Assembly (NCBI GenBank): GCA_046341775.1
Contig: JBKDQQ010000043.1
Span: 6,261 to 70,260, forward strand
Reading direction: 5' to 3'
Length of the DNA stretch: 64,000 bases
Origin: SXXH01 sp041165735
GTDB taxonomy: Bacteria > Planctomycetota > UBA1135 > GCA-002686595
Part shown: positions 15,582 through 24,405 of the stretch, piece by piece
How the letters are laid out: every line of letters starts with the position of its first letter
Numbering within the stretch: the first letter of the stretch is position 1
Made by a program: the position numbers and the translations under genes
The notes under the pieces: generated by a model
The model's input: only the letters and a program-made list of their open reading frames with translations
Told to the model about the DNA's origin: nothing
Database searches by the model: none

Positions 15582-16864
15582 GGCCCGGCCTGCCTCTCGA
15601 GCGACTGCACGTAGTGCACGAGCGACCAGATCTCCTCGTCGGAGACGACGCGCACCCCGTCCTTGTCCGTGGCCTCGCGCAGGGCCGGCATCGGACCACC
15701 GGGGATGCCGTTGGCGATGCGCCTCCACAAGTCGATCGGGCGCGAACCGCCGCGCCAGATGCCCAGTCGCAGGTTGCGCGGCAGGATCGGATCGCCCCAC
15801 GCGTCGAGATAGGCCGGCGCGCGCTCGCCATCGGGCCCGATCTTCCAGGCCGAAGGCCCGTCGCCGCGTCCGTCGACCCCGTGGCACGAGGCGCAGTTGC
15901 CCTTGGTGGCGTCCTCGTAGAGCGCCTTGCCGCGCGCGATCGACTCGCTGGTCGCGGCCGGCACCGGCCCGTCGTAGGCGAGCACCTTGTCGCGCGCCGC
16001 GTCCCAGCGCGACAGCACCGCGTCGAGCTCGTCGCGCGCCGCCTCCTCCTCCCACTCGCCCTCGGACTCGAAGGTGGCGGCCATGCGCAACTCGACTTCG
16101 CCGCGCACGGACAAGAGGCGGATGTAGTCGACCAGGCCTTCGAGCTGCGTCTCCGACAAGCGCGCGAAGCCGGGCATCGAAGTGCCGTTCACGCCTTCCT
16201 TCAACGTGCGCAGCAGATCGTCGCGGCGCGGACGCGCGGGCGAGGCCAGCGCGGTCCACTTGTACACGCCCAGGCGCACGTCGCGCGGCCGGGGCTTGAG
16301 GAAGTGCGCCGTGGGACCGTCGCCGCCGCCTTCGGCGCCGTGGCAGTGGAAGCACTCGGCCGCGTACAGGCGCGCGCTGTCCTCGAGCGTGGGATACCAG
16401 CCGAGGAACAGCTCCTTGGCGCGCTCGCGCAAGGCCTCGGGGGCCAGGGAGGAACGCTCCGATTCCGCGCGCAGCGCCGACCACGCGACCTGCAACGACG
16501 GCTCGCGCGCACGCACCTCGTCGAAGGCCAGCGCGTCGATGGCCGCCAAGGCGCGCGCGTGGCGCGTGGCGTTGGCTTCGCGCAGGCGCGCCGCGCGCAG
16601 CGCGCCGTCGGGGGCGGCGGCGAGTTCCGCCTGGCCGAGCGCCTCGCCCGGCCACCGAGGCGCCTGCGCCGTGCCGAAGAGCGCTTGCAAGTCCCCTTCG
16701 AGGCGCGCGCGCGCCTCCTGGTCGTCGCCCAGCTTCTCCAGCGCCACGGGGTTGGCGCGCCAAGGCTGGACGGGCGCGACGGGTTCCGAGCAGGCGGCGA
16801 GCAGCCACGGCAGGCAGGCGAGCGCGCCCGAGGTCGTGACGTTGGCGTGGTTCGGAGCGCGCAT
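15578..16864 (-). CDS. Diheme c-type cytochrome lipoprotein
   Basis: Exported electron carrier with two heme-binding sites, CFHCH and CASCH, each followed by a Gly-rich loop. Met-containing segments NGTSMPGF and GGPMPAL are the likely axial sixth ligands. The N-terminus from ATG 16864 contains a lipobox-like LLAAC, so the protein is probably lipid-anchored. In-frame ATGs at 16882 and 16912 would only lengthen the leader. The region between leader and first heme (about 130 residues) is a helical domain I do not recognise. As first gene of the oxidase operon, coupled to coxB by a GTGA overlap, it is probably the direct electron donor to CuA. The promoter should lie in the 190-base spacer shared with ygfZ. 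Confidence 0.88.
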   Translation of the reverse strand: MRAPNHANVTTSGALACLPWLLAACSEPVAPVQPWRANPVALEKLGDDQEARARLEGDLQALFGTAQAPRWPGEALGQAELAAAPDGALRAARLREANATRHARALAAIDALAFDEVRAREPSLQVAWSALRAESERSSLAPEALRERAKELFLGWYPTLEDSARLYAAECFHCHGAEGGGDGPTAHFLKPRPRDVRLGVYKWTALASPARPRRDDLLRTLKEGVNGTSMPGFARLSETQLEGLVDYIRLLSVRGEVELRMAATFESEGEWEEEAARDELDAVLSRWDAARDKVLAYDGPVPAATSESIARGKALYEDATKGNCASCHGVDGRGDGPSAWKIGPDGERAPAYLDAWGDPILPRNLRLGIWRGGSRPIDLWRRIANGIPGGPMPALREATDKDGVRVVSDEEIWSLVHYVQSLERQAGP

Positions 16865-17054
16865 CGGGTGGAAGCCGTCCATCAGTTTCGAATGGCCCGC
16901 GTGCTCCGTCAAGGAACGCGGGCGGCGCCTTGGGGCCGAATCCGCGTTGGTCGTACACTACCCCGCCGCGCGCATGCCGGCGCGCTTCGGCGGATGGCCG
17001 GATCCACGACTCCGCGTTCCCGCCGGCCCCCCGCACGCCCTGCGCTCCACACGC

Positions 17055-18179
17055 ATGCCCCACGCCAGCGCCCTCCTCGACCTCCTGCGAAACCGCCCGT
17101 CCGCGCGCATCGCCGGTCCGGAACACGCTCCGTTCCTGCTCGCCGCGGGCCAGGTGCCCGTGGAGTACGCCGCCGCGCGCGAGCGCTGCGTGCTGTTCGA
17201 CCAGAGCGCGAGCGAGACCGTGGTGGCGAGCGGCGCCGACGCGGCCGCGTTCCTGCACCGCCTGCTCGCCAACGACGTCAAGTCGACGGCCGATGGCGAA
17301 CGCCACGAGAACCTGCTGCTGTCGGCCAAGGGCAAGGTGCGCTTCCAACTGGCGCTCGAACGGCGCGGCGCGACGTTGCGGCTCGCCGTCGCGCCCGAGC
17401 AGGGCAAGGCGCTGCTCGACGCGCTGGAGATGTACCACTTCAGCGAGGACGTGGCCTTCGCGCTCGACGAGTCGTGCGCGCGCCTGGAGCTGTGCGGTCC
17501 GCGCGCGGCCGAAGTCTTGCGCGCCGCGGGCGTGGACGCGCCGGAGCGCGGCTCGCGGCGCGTGGTCGCGCAGGGCCTCGCCGCTCCTGGTCGGGGTCCG
17601 ATCGCCTGCCATGCCGCCGACGCGCTGGTGGCGGGCTCGCCCGGCTTCGTGGTCGAGGTGCGCCGCGCGGAATGCGCGGAAGCGGTGCTGGCCCTCGAGG
17701 CCGCCGGCGCGTTGCTCGCCGGGCGCGCCGCGCGCGACATCCTGCGCGTGGAAGCCTGCCACGCGGAGGCGCCATTCGACGTCGACGAGGGCGTCTACCC
17801 GCAGGAGGCGCGCCTCGAGCGCGCGTTCTCGCTCGACAAGGGTTGCTACATCGGCCAGGAAGTGGTGGCCAAGATCGACACCTACGGCGGACTCAACAAG
17901 CGGCTGGTGCCGCTGCGCATCTCGCACGACGACCCGCTGCCGCGCGGCGCCAAGCTCCTCAAGGAAGAGGACGGCGAAACGCGCGAATTGGGCGTGGCCA
18001 CCAGTTGGAGCTGGTCGTTCGTGCTCGACACCGGCCTCGCGCTGGGCTTCGTCAAGCGGCGTCACCAGGCGCCCGGCACGCGGTTCGCGCTCGAGGGCGG
18101 CGGCGAGGCGGTGGTCGTCGAGGCGCCCGTGCGGCCCGACGCGGTGCGGCCCACGGGCGAGTTCGAGTCGCGCGACTGA
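17055..18179 (+). CDS. ygfZ: Folate-binding YgfZ/GcvT-family protein
   Basis: A 374-residue protein with the GcvT-like folate-binding fold. The YgfZ signature KGCYIGQEVVAKI begins near residue 261; its Cys is the conserved residue of the family. YgfZ helps tetrahydrofolate-dependent repair or assembly of Fe-S enzymes and is cytoplasmic. The segment FDVDEGVYPQEARLERA just before the signature is also typical. It is divergent from the oxidase operon across about 190 bases and convergent with the DUF3108 gene. Glycine-cleavage T protein is excluded because no gcvH or gcvP is nearby and the KGCYxGQE motif is specific to YgfZ. Confidence 0.9.
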   Translation: MPHASALLDLLRNRPSARIAGPEHAPFLLAAGQVPVEYAAARERCVLFDQSASETVVASGADAAAFLHRLLANDVKSTADGERHENLLLSAKGKVRFQLALERRGATLRLAVAPEQGKALLDALEMYHFSEDVAFALDESCARLELCGPRAAEVLRAAGVDAPERGSRRVVAQGLAAPGRGPIACHAADALVAGSPGFVVEVRRAECAEAVLALEAAGALLAGRAARDILRVEACHAEAPFDVDEGVYPQEARLERAFSLDKGCYIGQEVVAKIDTYGGLNKRLVPLRISHDDPLPRGAKLLKEEDGETRELGVATSWSWSFVLDTGLALGFVKRRHQAPGTRFALEGGGEAVVVEAPVRPDAVRPTGEFESRD

Positions 18180-18200
18180 GGCGTGGCCCGCCCGGAGTCC

Positions 18201-18216
18201 GTCAAAAATTTTTGAC
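18201..18216. repeat. GTC-N10-GAC dyad, copy 3 (perfect palindrome between convergent genes)
   Basis: GTCAAAAATTTTTGAC is a perfect 16-bp palindrome in the 56-base gap between the convergent ygfZ and DUF3108 genes. Its core is all A/T. It could be part of a bidirectional terminator, but the RNA hairpin would be weak and there is no GC stem, so a protein-binding site is as likely. Confidence 0.6.
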
Positions 18217-18235
18217 AGACGCGCGGGGCGTCGGC

Positions 18236-19549
18236 TCAGGGGAGCTTGCGGAACTCCGGGTCGGCGGCCTTGGCGGACTTGAGCTGCACGCGCACGCGCA
18301 AGCTGTCCACCAACGGCACCGGGATCGGCAGGTCGCCCTCGATCAGCACCGGCGTGCCGGTCTTCTCCTCCAGCCAGATGCGCAGCGTGCCTTGCAGGCC
18401 GAACAGGCCCTCGAAGTGCGCGTTCGGCTTGTCGTCCGGCTCGCCGCGCAGGAGCTTGGTCGCCAGCGACACGGGACGGCAGCGGAAGCGCCCGGCGGGC
18501 ACGGCGACGACGGAGGGCGCCCCGATGACGGCGGTCACCTGCCACAAGCGCCGGCGATCGACGATCGGGAACACGCTGCGGTCCACGCCGGCCTTGACCA
18601 TCGTGCGCGCCACCCACACGGCCCCGAGCATGTCGAGCCCGTCGGCGGGCGACTCCTGGCGCGCGGGCTTGTTCCAGGCGCGATGCTCGAGGCGCTTGCA
18701 CTTCTTGCAGTGCGACGGATCCTGCCACGGCAGCAGGCCCTCGACCTGGTGCTCGGGCGATTGGCATCCGCGGCAGTGGCCGTCGGAGCGGTACTCCAAC
18801 AGGTGCCCGCCGTCGAGCGAGCCGAGCTTCGTCTCGCGGTTGCGGTTCTCGCTGCCGCGCTGCTCGTCCTTGTGCACGAGCCGCGGCCACGGCCCCGGCA
18901 GGAAGCGCGTCTCCAGCACGTGGCGCAGCTCGTAGCCGAAGTGCGCGCCCTTGGCGGTGCTGCGCACCCACGCGACCTCGACCCTCTCCGGCTCCGCGCG
19001 CTCGTCCTTGGCGTCAGGCAAACCTGACATCATCACGCTGCGTCCGGCGGCGAGCTCCACGTCGCCGGCGTCGATGGCGCCGACGCCCACGTCGATCTCG
19101 ACGTCGTACTCGAGCACCTCGCCCGCCAGGATGCGCAGGTCGAGCGCGTCGCCGGGGCGATCGACGACGAACCACTCGCGACCCGCGACCTTCTGCACGC
19201 GCAGGAGCGGCCCCGGCAGGGCAGGTGGCGCGAAGAGGGGCGCAGGTTCCACCACTGCGGCCGCCGGTGTTGCGGGCACTGGCACTGGCACTGGCGCGGG
19301 CGCAGGCTCGGCGGACGCGGGCGCGACCGGCTCTGGCGCATGGAGCGGAGCCGGCTCCACGGACTCGGGTCGCGCTTCCGGCGCGCCCGTGGCGAGTTCC
19401 GCCGCGCGCGGCTGGGGCGCGGACGACGCGCTGGATGCGGTGGCGGGCCCGGCGCAAGCGACGAGTCCGGCCGCCGCCAGCCCGCAAGCCGCGGCGCGCC
19501 ACAGTTCCGCGCGCCAATCGCGGCGAGTTCGAGGGCCTGCTCCAGTCAC
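18236..19549 (-). CDS. DUF3108-like lipoprotein with two CxxC pairs
   Basis: A 437-residue lipoprotein starting at GTG 19549, with a signal ending LAAAGLVAC (lipobox) followed by a Pro/Ala/Val linker of about 110 residues. The globular part begins near DLRILAGEVLEYDVEIDVG and ends with the DUF3108-like strands VPAGRFRCRPVSL and LFGLQGTLRIWLEEKTGTPVLIEGDLPI. In between, HCRGC and HCKKC (29 residues apart) look like a zinc ribbon or a heme-less CxxC pair. DUF3108 proteins are exported beta-barrel-like proteins of unknown role, so no function is assigned. It carries a dyad repeat at 19013-19028 within the frame and is divergent from the HEAT lipoprotein gene. Confidence 0.72.
   Translation of the reverse strand: MTGAGPRTRRDWRAELWRAAACGLAAAGLVACAGPATASSASSAPQPRAAELATGAPEARPESVEPAPLHAPEPVAPASAEPAPAPVPVPVPATPAAAVVEPAPLFAPPALPGPLLRVQKVAGREWFVVDRPGDALDLRILAGEVLEYDVEIDVGVGAIDAGDVELAAGRSVMMSGLPDAKDERAEPERVEVAWVRSTAKGAHFGYELRHVLETRFLPGPWPRLVHKDEQRGSENRNRETKLGSLDGGHLLEYRSDGHCRGCQSPEHQVEGLLPWQDPSHCKKCKRLEHRAWNKPARQESPADGLDMLGAVWVARTMVKAGVDRSVFPIVDRRRLWQVTAVIGAPSVVAVPAGRFRCRPVSLATKLLRGEPDDKPNAHFEGLFGLQGTLRIWLEEKTGTPVLIEGDLPIPVPLVDSLRVRVQLKSAKAADPEFRKLP
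19013..19028. repeat. GTC-N10-GAC dyad, copy 4 (inside DUF3108 gene)
   Basis: GTCAGG-CAAA-CCTGAC is a perfect inverted repeat with 6-bp arms inside the coding frame. It has the same outer GTC/GAC and spacing as the other copies but a more GC-rich core. Confidence 0.5.
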
Positions 19550-19733
19550 GCCCCGATCCTGACAACTGGGAGCAGCCGCTGGAAGCGGTCTTGAGCCGGA
19601 TTCGCCGCGGAACATGCGTCGCGAATCGCGCGGCGCGGCCGCTCGCGCGTGGCTTGCGCGCCGCCGCCGCACTACCCTCGTACGCGCCTCGGCGGGAAGA
19701 ACACCCCCCCTCCGATCGTCCCAAGGACCCGCC

Positions 19734-20687
19734 ATGCGCTCCACCCTCCGATCGTTCCGACCCCGCGGCCGCGGCGCGGTGCTCGCGCTCTGCCTCGCCT
19801 GGGCCGGCTGCCAAGGCACCAACGCCAAGTCCGGCGCCGGCGAACCCGCGCCGCTCAAGCCGGAGGAGCTCGCCAGCCGCTCGGCCAAGCAGGAGGCGCA
19901 ATCGCTGGGCGCGTTCCTCGCCGACATCGACGGCCAGATGCGCGCCTGGAACAGGCTGTTCCTCTCCAGCGAGACCGACGAGGACCGGCGCAAGGCGCGG
20001 CTCCTGGAGTTGAACCTGATGACCGCCACGCGCAAGCGCAGCGCGGAGCTGCTGCAGACGCTCGAAGCGGGCGCGCCCACCAACCGCATCGTGGCCGCGG
20101 CGGCGCTGGGGTTCACGCGCGAGGCGACGGCGCAAGGCCCGTTGATCGCGGCGCTTTCCAGCGAGGACGAGCGGCTGCGCTCGGCGGCCTTGCTCGGCTT
20201 GTGGCTGCTCGGTCGATCGGACACGCCGCTCGACAAGGTCTGCGACCTCTTGCGCAACTCGGTCTCCGAGGAGGAGCGCAACAACGCGGCGCTGTGCCTG
20301 CTCTACCTCGTGCGCGCCGGCGCCGGCGGCGAATGCGTGCTGGCCGCGGCGCGCGCCGGGATCGTCGATCCGCTGCCGGGCGTGCGCGCGCAGTGCACGC
20401 TGCTCCTGGCGCAGTTGAAGGACAGCGACTCGTTCCAACCCATCGCCGACCGCCTGCACGACGAGACCAACTTCGTGGCGCTGGCCGCCGGGCGCTCGCT
20501 CGCCTACCTCGGCAAGGCGGTCACGGCCGAGAAGGGCCGTTGCGCGCGCGCCTTGGTCAAGGCCTGGATCGCGGTCGAGGAACCGCGCAAGTCCGCCTTC
20601 ATGCGCGACATGCTGGCGCTGGAACCTCCGCGCAACTACGGCGAGAAGGAAGAGGACTGGCTGGAGTGGTCGCTGCGCCTGCCCTGA
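19734..20687 (+). CDS. HEAT-repeat lipoprotein
   Basis: A 317-residue protein with a signal peptide ending ALCLAWAGC (lipobox Cys26), so it is probably anchored in a membrane facing the periplasm. The mature part is all helical. A charged helix (residues 45-75) is followed by HEAT-like repeats, visible as AAAALGFTREATAQGPLIAALSSEDERLRSAALLGLWLLG and later IADRLHDETNFVALAAGRSLAYLG, of about 35-40 residues each. HEAT repeats make protein-binding solenoids; the partner is unknown. It lies 65 bases before the next plus-strand gene and may share its transcript. Confidence 0.75.
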   Translation: MRSTLRSFRPRGRGAVLALCLAWAGCQGTNAKSGAGEPAPLKPEELASRSAKQEAQSLGAFLADIDGQMRAWNRLFLSSETDEDRRKARLLELNLMTATRKRSAELLQTLEAGAPTNRIVAAAALGFTREATAQGPLIAALSSEDERLRSAALLGLWLLGRSDTPLDKVCDLLRNSVSEEERNNAALCLLYLVRAGAGGECVLAAARAGIVDPLPGVRAQCTLLLAQLKDSDSFQPIADRLHDETNFVALAAGRSLAYLGKAVTAEKGRCARALVKAWIAVEEPRKSAFMRDMLALEPPRNYGEKEEDWLEWSLRLP

Positions 20688-20752
20688 TGCGCGCGGACTT
20701 CCAGGCGCCCTGGGCGCTGCCAAGCGCGGCGCGCATGTCGTAGGCTCTGCGC

Positions 20753-21976
20753 ATGCACGCGTCCACGGCCTTCGTGCTGCTCGCGCCCCTGTTGGCACCG
20801 TCCCGCGCCTCGACGCAAGCGACGGGCGCGTCGACGCCTGATGCCGGCCGCCCCGCGCCCGTGGCCAGCGCGCCCGTCGAGAGCGCGCGCGTGCAAGCCG
20901 CCGCCGGCGCGCCGGCACTCGGCCCGCGGCAGGCGATCGACGGCATCCAGGCGCTCGAGGTCTGCGCCACCCTGACCTACGACGCTGCCCCGTCGCGTCC
21001 GCACGCGCTGCGCATCAGCTACGCGTTCCCCGACCGGGCGCGCTTGTACATGGCGAACGGTCCGATCGAGGGGCCCGCCGACCGGCGATTGCGCTACCGC
21101 CACGGCGAGATCGTGTGGGCCCTCGAACCGCGCCAAGCGCAAAGCGTCGAGTACAAGGCCGAAGACCGCGCCGCGCTGCTCCTGTCGTTCGAGGCGCGCC
21201 GCGCGCTGTACCTGTGGCCTCATGGCTTCGCGTGGACCACGCCGCCCGAAGGCGGCGACAAGCCCCGCGAAGGGCTGCGCGAGGCGCGACTCGCCGGACT
21301 GGGACTGTTGCGCGTCGAACTCGACCCGCACGGCCGTCCCGCGCGGCTCGACGCCCTGGGAACCGACGGCGGCGCGGGCGAGAGCTGGCGCGCCATCGCG
21401 TGGGAGTCGCGCGACGGCCGCTGGATCCCGGCGGGACACGAGATCTGGCTGGGCGACAAGCGCGTGTGGACCGAGCGCGTCACGAACTGGGATCGCCAGG
21501 CGCGGCTGCTCGACGCGTTCTTCCTCCCCGCCGATCGCCGCCCCGCCCCGCCCGCGGGAGTGCAGCACCTCGACCTGCCCGCGCACCGCTCGCGGCGCGT
21601 GGCGTTGCCGAAGGACGCGACGCTCGCCTCGGTGCCGGCGATCTTCGAACGCGAAGTCGCCTCGCGCGCGGAGGAAATGACGGCCCTCGGCACCTCCATC
21701 GAACCGAAGGTGACCGTGGAGCTCGACGAGGAGCTGCGCCCGACGCACCTCGTGCTGCGGCTCGCCGGGTTGCCGTTGAAGCCGGCCCCCGACTGGATCG
21801 CCGTCCCCGAACGATCCGGCTACGCGCTCGTCTCGCGCACGCTGCCCGAAGGGCGACAGCCTCTCGAGCGATTGCGCTCGGCCGCGCAGAAGGACCAGCC
21901 GCTCGGCCGCCCCTACTTGCGCCACGACCTCAAGGATCCTGCCTCCTTCGTGCTCGTGCTGCCGCTCGACCCTTGA
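20753..21976 (+). CDS. Secreted protein of unknown function
   Basis: A 407-residue protein with a cleavable-looking signal (residues 1-20, TAFVLLAPLLAPSRAS) and an Ala/Pro-rich linker. After this come antiparallel-strand patterns such as ALRISYAFPDRARLYMANGP, ARLAGLGLLRVELDPHGRPARLDAL and SYALVSRTLPEGRQPLERL. The layout of strands with a Tyr-rich N-terminal half resembles LolA/LolB-type or outer-membrane-lipoprotein-sorting folds, but no signature confirms it. It lacks cysteine motifs. The start ATG 20753 was chosen because it opens directly onto the signal peptide. Confidence 0.6.
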   Translation: MHASTAFVLLAPLLAPSRASTQATGASTPDAGRPAPVASAPVESARVQAAAGAPALGPRQAIDGIQALEVCATLTYDAAPSRPHALRISYAFPDRARLYMANGPIEGPADRRLRYRHGEIVWALEPRQAQSVEYKAEDRAALLLSFEARRALYLWPHGFAWTTPPEGGDKPREGLREARLAGLGLLRVELDPHGRPARLDALGTDGGAGESWRAIAWESRDGRWIPAGHEIWLGDKRVWTERVTNWDRQARLLDAFFLPADRRPAPPAGVQHLDLPAHRSRRVALPKDATLASVPAIFEREVASRAEEMTALGTSIEPKVTVELDEELRPTHLVLRLAGLPLKPAPDWIAVPERSGYALVSRTLPEGRQPLERLRSAAQKDQPLGRPYLRHDLKDPASFVLVLPLDP

Positions 21977-22124
21977 GCCGACGCCCGTTGTCCTCGCCAG
22001 TGGACGCTGTCCTCCCGACCGCCGACGGCGACCCCGCCCGCGGCGCCCTGGCGCCATGCGGATCCACGGCACGCGGGTTGCTGCCCGGAATCCACCCCCT
22101 CTGGCGCTTGCGCCGTCACGCCCC

Positions 22125-24353
22125 ATGACCAGCACCCCCCGCTACTGCCTTTCGCTCCTCGCCCTGTTGACCGTCGCGGAACTCGGCCAGGCCTTGGATC
22201 GCGGTCGCGGCAACTCGTCCAGCAGCCCGGCGCGACCGGCGGCTTCGGCCCCCGCGCCGCAGGCCCGGCCGGCTCCGGCCCCCGCTCCCTCGCGCCCCTC
22301 CGCAGGGGCTGGCTGGAGCTCGCGCGGCTCGGGCAGCGGCTCCCGCACCGGCTCGGGCGGTTGGCAGGGCGGATCCTCGCGCGGCACGTCCAGCAGCGGC
22401 GGCACGAGCTCGCCTTGGAGCGGCGGCAGCGGCGCCAGTCGCGGCAACTCGGGCGGGGGCTACGGCGGCTTGGACTCCGCAACACCGGCGCCTTGGAGCC
22501 GCGGGTCCGCCGGCACGTCGTCCTCCGGCTCGAGCTCGCCTGACCGGCGCACGCCGCGCGGCGGAGCGAGCAGCGACAGCTACGCGCCCGGCCCCGATGC
22601 GGGATCGCGCAGCGCGCGCGAAGTCGGCGAACCGGTGCGCTGGCGTCCCGGCGATCCGGATCGCGCCGCGCCCGCCGCGCGACGCGCGGAGGATGCCGGC
22701 ACGCGCGCGGGGCGCACGAGCTACGCGCCGAGCTCGGACGATTCCGCGTCCGGGCTTGGTCGCGCCGGCGCGAACGGCGCGAACGACGGCCGGTACTCCG
22801 AGCGCGTCTACGCCTCGGACGATCTCGTCTGGCGCACGCGCGAGACGGCTGCCGCGCCGGTTCCGCGCCTCGCAGGGTCGAGCAGCCTTCCGGTCGACAC
22901 CGGCGTGGAGCGCGCCCTTTCGCGGGCACGCCTCGAGCGGGCCAACGGCAACGCTCCCCTCGTCGGCGGCGTCGGCGCCATCGCCGGGCCCGGGGCGCGC
23001 TTGGGCGCCGTCGGCGGCGGACGCGTGGCTCCCGCAGGAGCTGCGAGCACCAGCCAACCGATCGACAACGCGCGCATCCTCGAACGCTACCAGCCGAGCG
23101 CCGAGGACCGGATGACGCGCGGCGCCGCGGCTCAGGCACCGACGCGCAGCCTCGCCGATCTGCGCGGCGCGCGCGCGAGGTACGCGAGCGACGAGGCCAA
23201 GCGCGCCTCGGAGGCCAAGGCGGACGAAGGAGCGGGCGCCGCGCGCAAGCTCGCGGCCGAGGAGGTGGCGGACGGCGGCAGGACGAGCCGCAAGGACGTC
23301 GGACCGAAGTCCAGTGGCGCGCGTCGCGGCTCGCGGGACGAGGGCGCGGGCGAGGCGCGCCGCCGCGCGGCCGCCAAGGAGGTCGAGGGCCTGCGGCGCG
23401 TCGATCCCGCGGCCGCCGTGCTGGTGGAGCGTCGCAGCCAAGGGCTCGCCGAGGCGGCGCGCGTCAGCACGCGCATCGCCGCCGGCGTGGCCGTGGGCTC
23501 GTGGACCGGCTGCAGCACCGGCTGGTGGTGGTCGGACAGCTGGAACGACTGTGGTTGGTACAAGCCTTGGTGGACCTGGCACATGAGCTGGTCGCAGTGC
23601 TGGGGCGGCGGCTACGGGTTCGGCTTCGGCTGGGGTTGGAACTCGTGCTGGTGGCGACCCTCGTGCTGGTCGCCGTGCTACGGCTGGTCGTACCCGAGCT
23701 GGTACTGGTACCCGAGCGTGGTGTGGATCGACCGCGACGAACCGCTCGTCGTCGAGCGCGTCGTGGAGCGCGAAGTCGTGCGCGAGACGCTGGTCGAGTC
23801 CGAGGCGCCGCCCGTCGTGGTCGCCGCGGACGCGCGCTTCGCCGAGCCGGCCGCGCCCGAGGTGGTCGTGCAGGCATTGCACGCCGCCGCCCGGCAGCAC
23901 CTCGACGAGGGCGATCGCGCCTTCCTCGAGGGCAGGTACGCCGACGCGGTGCACCACTACGCCCGCGCGGTCGAATGCTCCCAAGAGGACGGGGCGCTGC
24001 ACCTCGTCCTCGCGGACGCCTTGTTCGCCACGGGCGACTACCACTACTGCGCCTGGTCGCTGCGGCGCGCGCACGAACTCGATCCGACCCTCTTCGACGC
24101 GCATGTCGACAAGCGCGGGTTCTACCGCGATGCGGCCGAGTTCGAGCGCCAGATCGCACTCGCCGAGGGGTTCCTCGAGGACCACTTCCTCGACGACGAC
24201 GCGCGCCTCGTGCTGGCGGCGAACTACCACTGGGCCGGCCGCCACGGCGACTGCGTCGAGCTGCTCGAAAGCGCGTTCAGCGTGGGCGTGCGCGAATCCG
24301 CCTGCGGTGCGCGGATCCTGGCGCGGGCGCGCGAAGCCGCCGCGGTCCGCTGA
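22125..24353 (+). CDS. Large exported protein: Ser/Gly tract, Trp/Cys/Tyr patch, C-terminal TPR
   Basis: 742 residues from ATG 22125, with a signal peptide (YCLSLLALLTVAELGQA). Residues 25-150 are Ser/Gly/Pro low complexity. Residues 150-455 are an Ala/Arg/Glu-rich, probably disordered or helical region. Residues 458-535 are extraordinary: dense Trp, Tyr, Cys and Gly, for example STGWWWSDSWNDCGWYKPWW and GFGFGWGWNSCWWRPSC. Residues 582-742 contain TPR-like helices (FLEGRYADAVHHYARAVE, LVLADALFATGDYHYCAWSLRRA, LVLAANYHWAGRHGDCVELLESA). Planctomycetes have exported TPR proteins with aromatic-rich patches, but no function is known to me. The patch could be surface-adhesive or sit in the envelope. 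In-frame ATG 22056 lies before the signal and is disfavoured. Confidence 0.72.
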   Translation: MTSTPRYCLSLLALLTVAELGQALDRGRGNSSSSPARPAASAPAPQARPAPAPAPSRPSAGAGWSSRGSGSGSRTGSGGWQGGSSRGTSSSGGTSSPWSGGSGASRGNSGGGYGGLDSATPAPWSRGSAGTSSSGSSSPDRRTPRGGASSDSYAPGPDAGSRSAREVGEPVRWRPGDPDRAAPAARRAEDAGTRAGRTSYAPSSDDSASGLGRAGANGANDGRYSERVYASDDLVWRTRETAAAPVPRLAGSSSLPVDTGVERALSRARLERANGNAPLVGGVGAIAGPGARLGAVGGGRVAPAGAASTSQPIDNARILERYQPSAEDRMTRGAAAQAPTRSLADLRGARARYASDEAKRASEAKADEGAGAARKLAAEEVADGGRTSRKDVGPKSSGARRGSRDEGAGEARRRAAAKEVEGLRRVDPAAAVLVERRSQGLAEAARVSTRIAAGVAVGSWTGCSTGWWWSDSWNDCGWYKPWWTWHMSWSQCWGGGYGFGFGWGWNSCWWRPSCWSPCYGWSYPSWYWYPSVVWIDRDEPLVVERVVEREVVRETLVESEAPPVVVAADARFAEPAAPEVVVQALHAAARQHLDEGDRAFLEGRYADAVHHYARAVECSQEDGALHLVLADALFATGDYHYCAWSLRRAHELDPTLFDAHVDKRGFYRDAAEFERQIALAEGFLEDHFLDDDARLVLAANYHWAGRHGDCVELLESAFSVGVRESACGARILARAREAAAVR

Positions 24354-24405
24354 GGGCCTTCCGAATCCGGCTCGGGGGCCTTCCGAATCCGGCTAGCGGG
24401 CCTTC
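24354..24405. repeat. 22-bp tandem repeat at the convergent gene ends
   Basis: GGGCCTTCCGAATCCGGCT starts at 24354 and again at 24376 (period 22). A partial third copy (GGGCCTTC) starts at 24398 and runs into the last codons of the galactokinase-like gene. It lies between two convergent genes. Confidence 0.85.

Noticed and set aside
18190..18225. Terminator reading of the perfect palindrome GTCAAAAATTTTTGAC
   Set aside because: The stem lacks GC pairs and the same motif occurs inside genes, so a terminator is not the best explanation. It is listed as a repeat.
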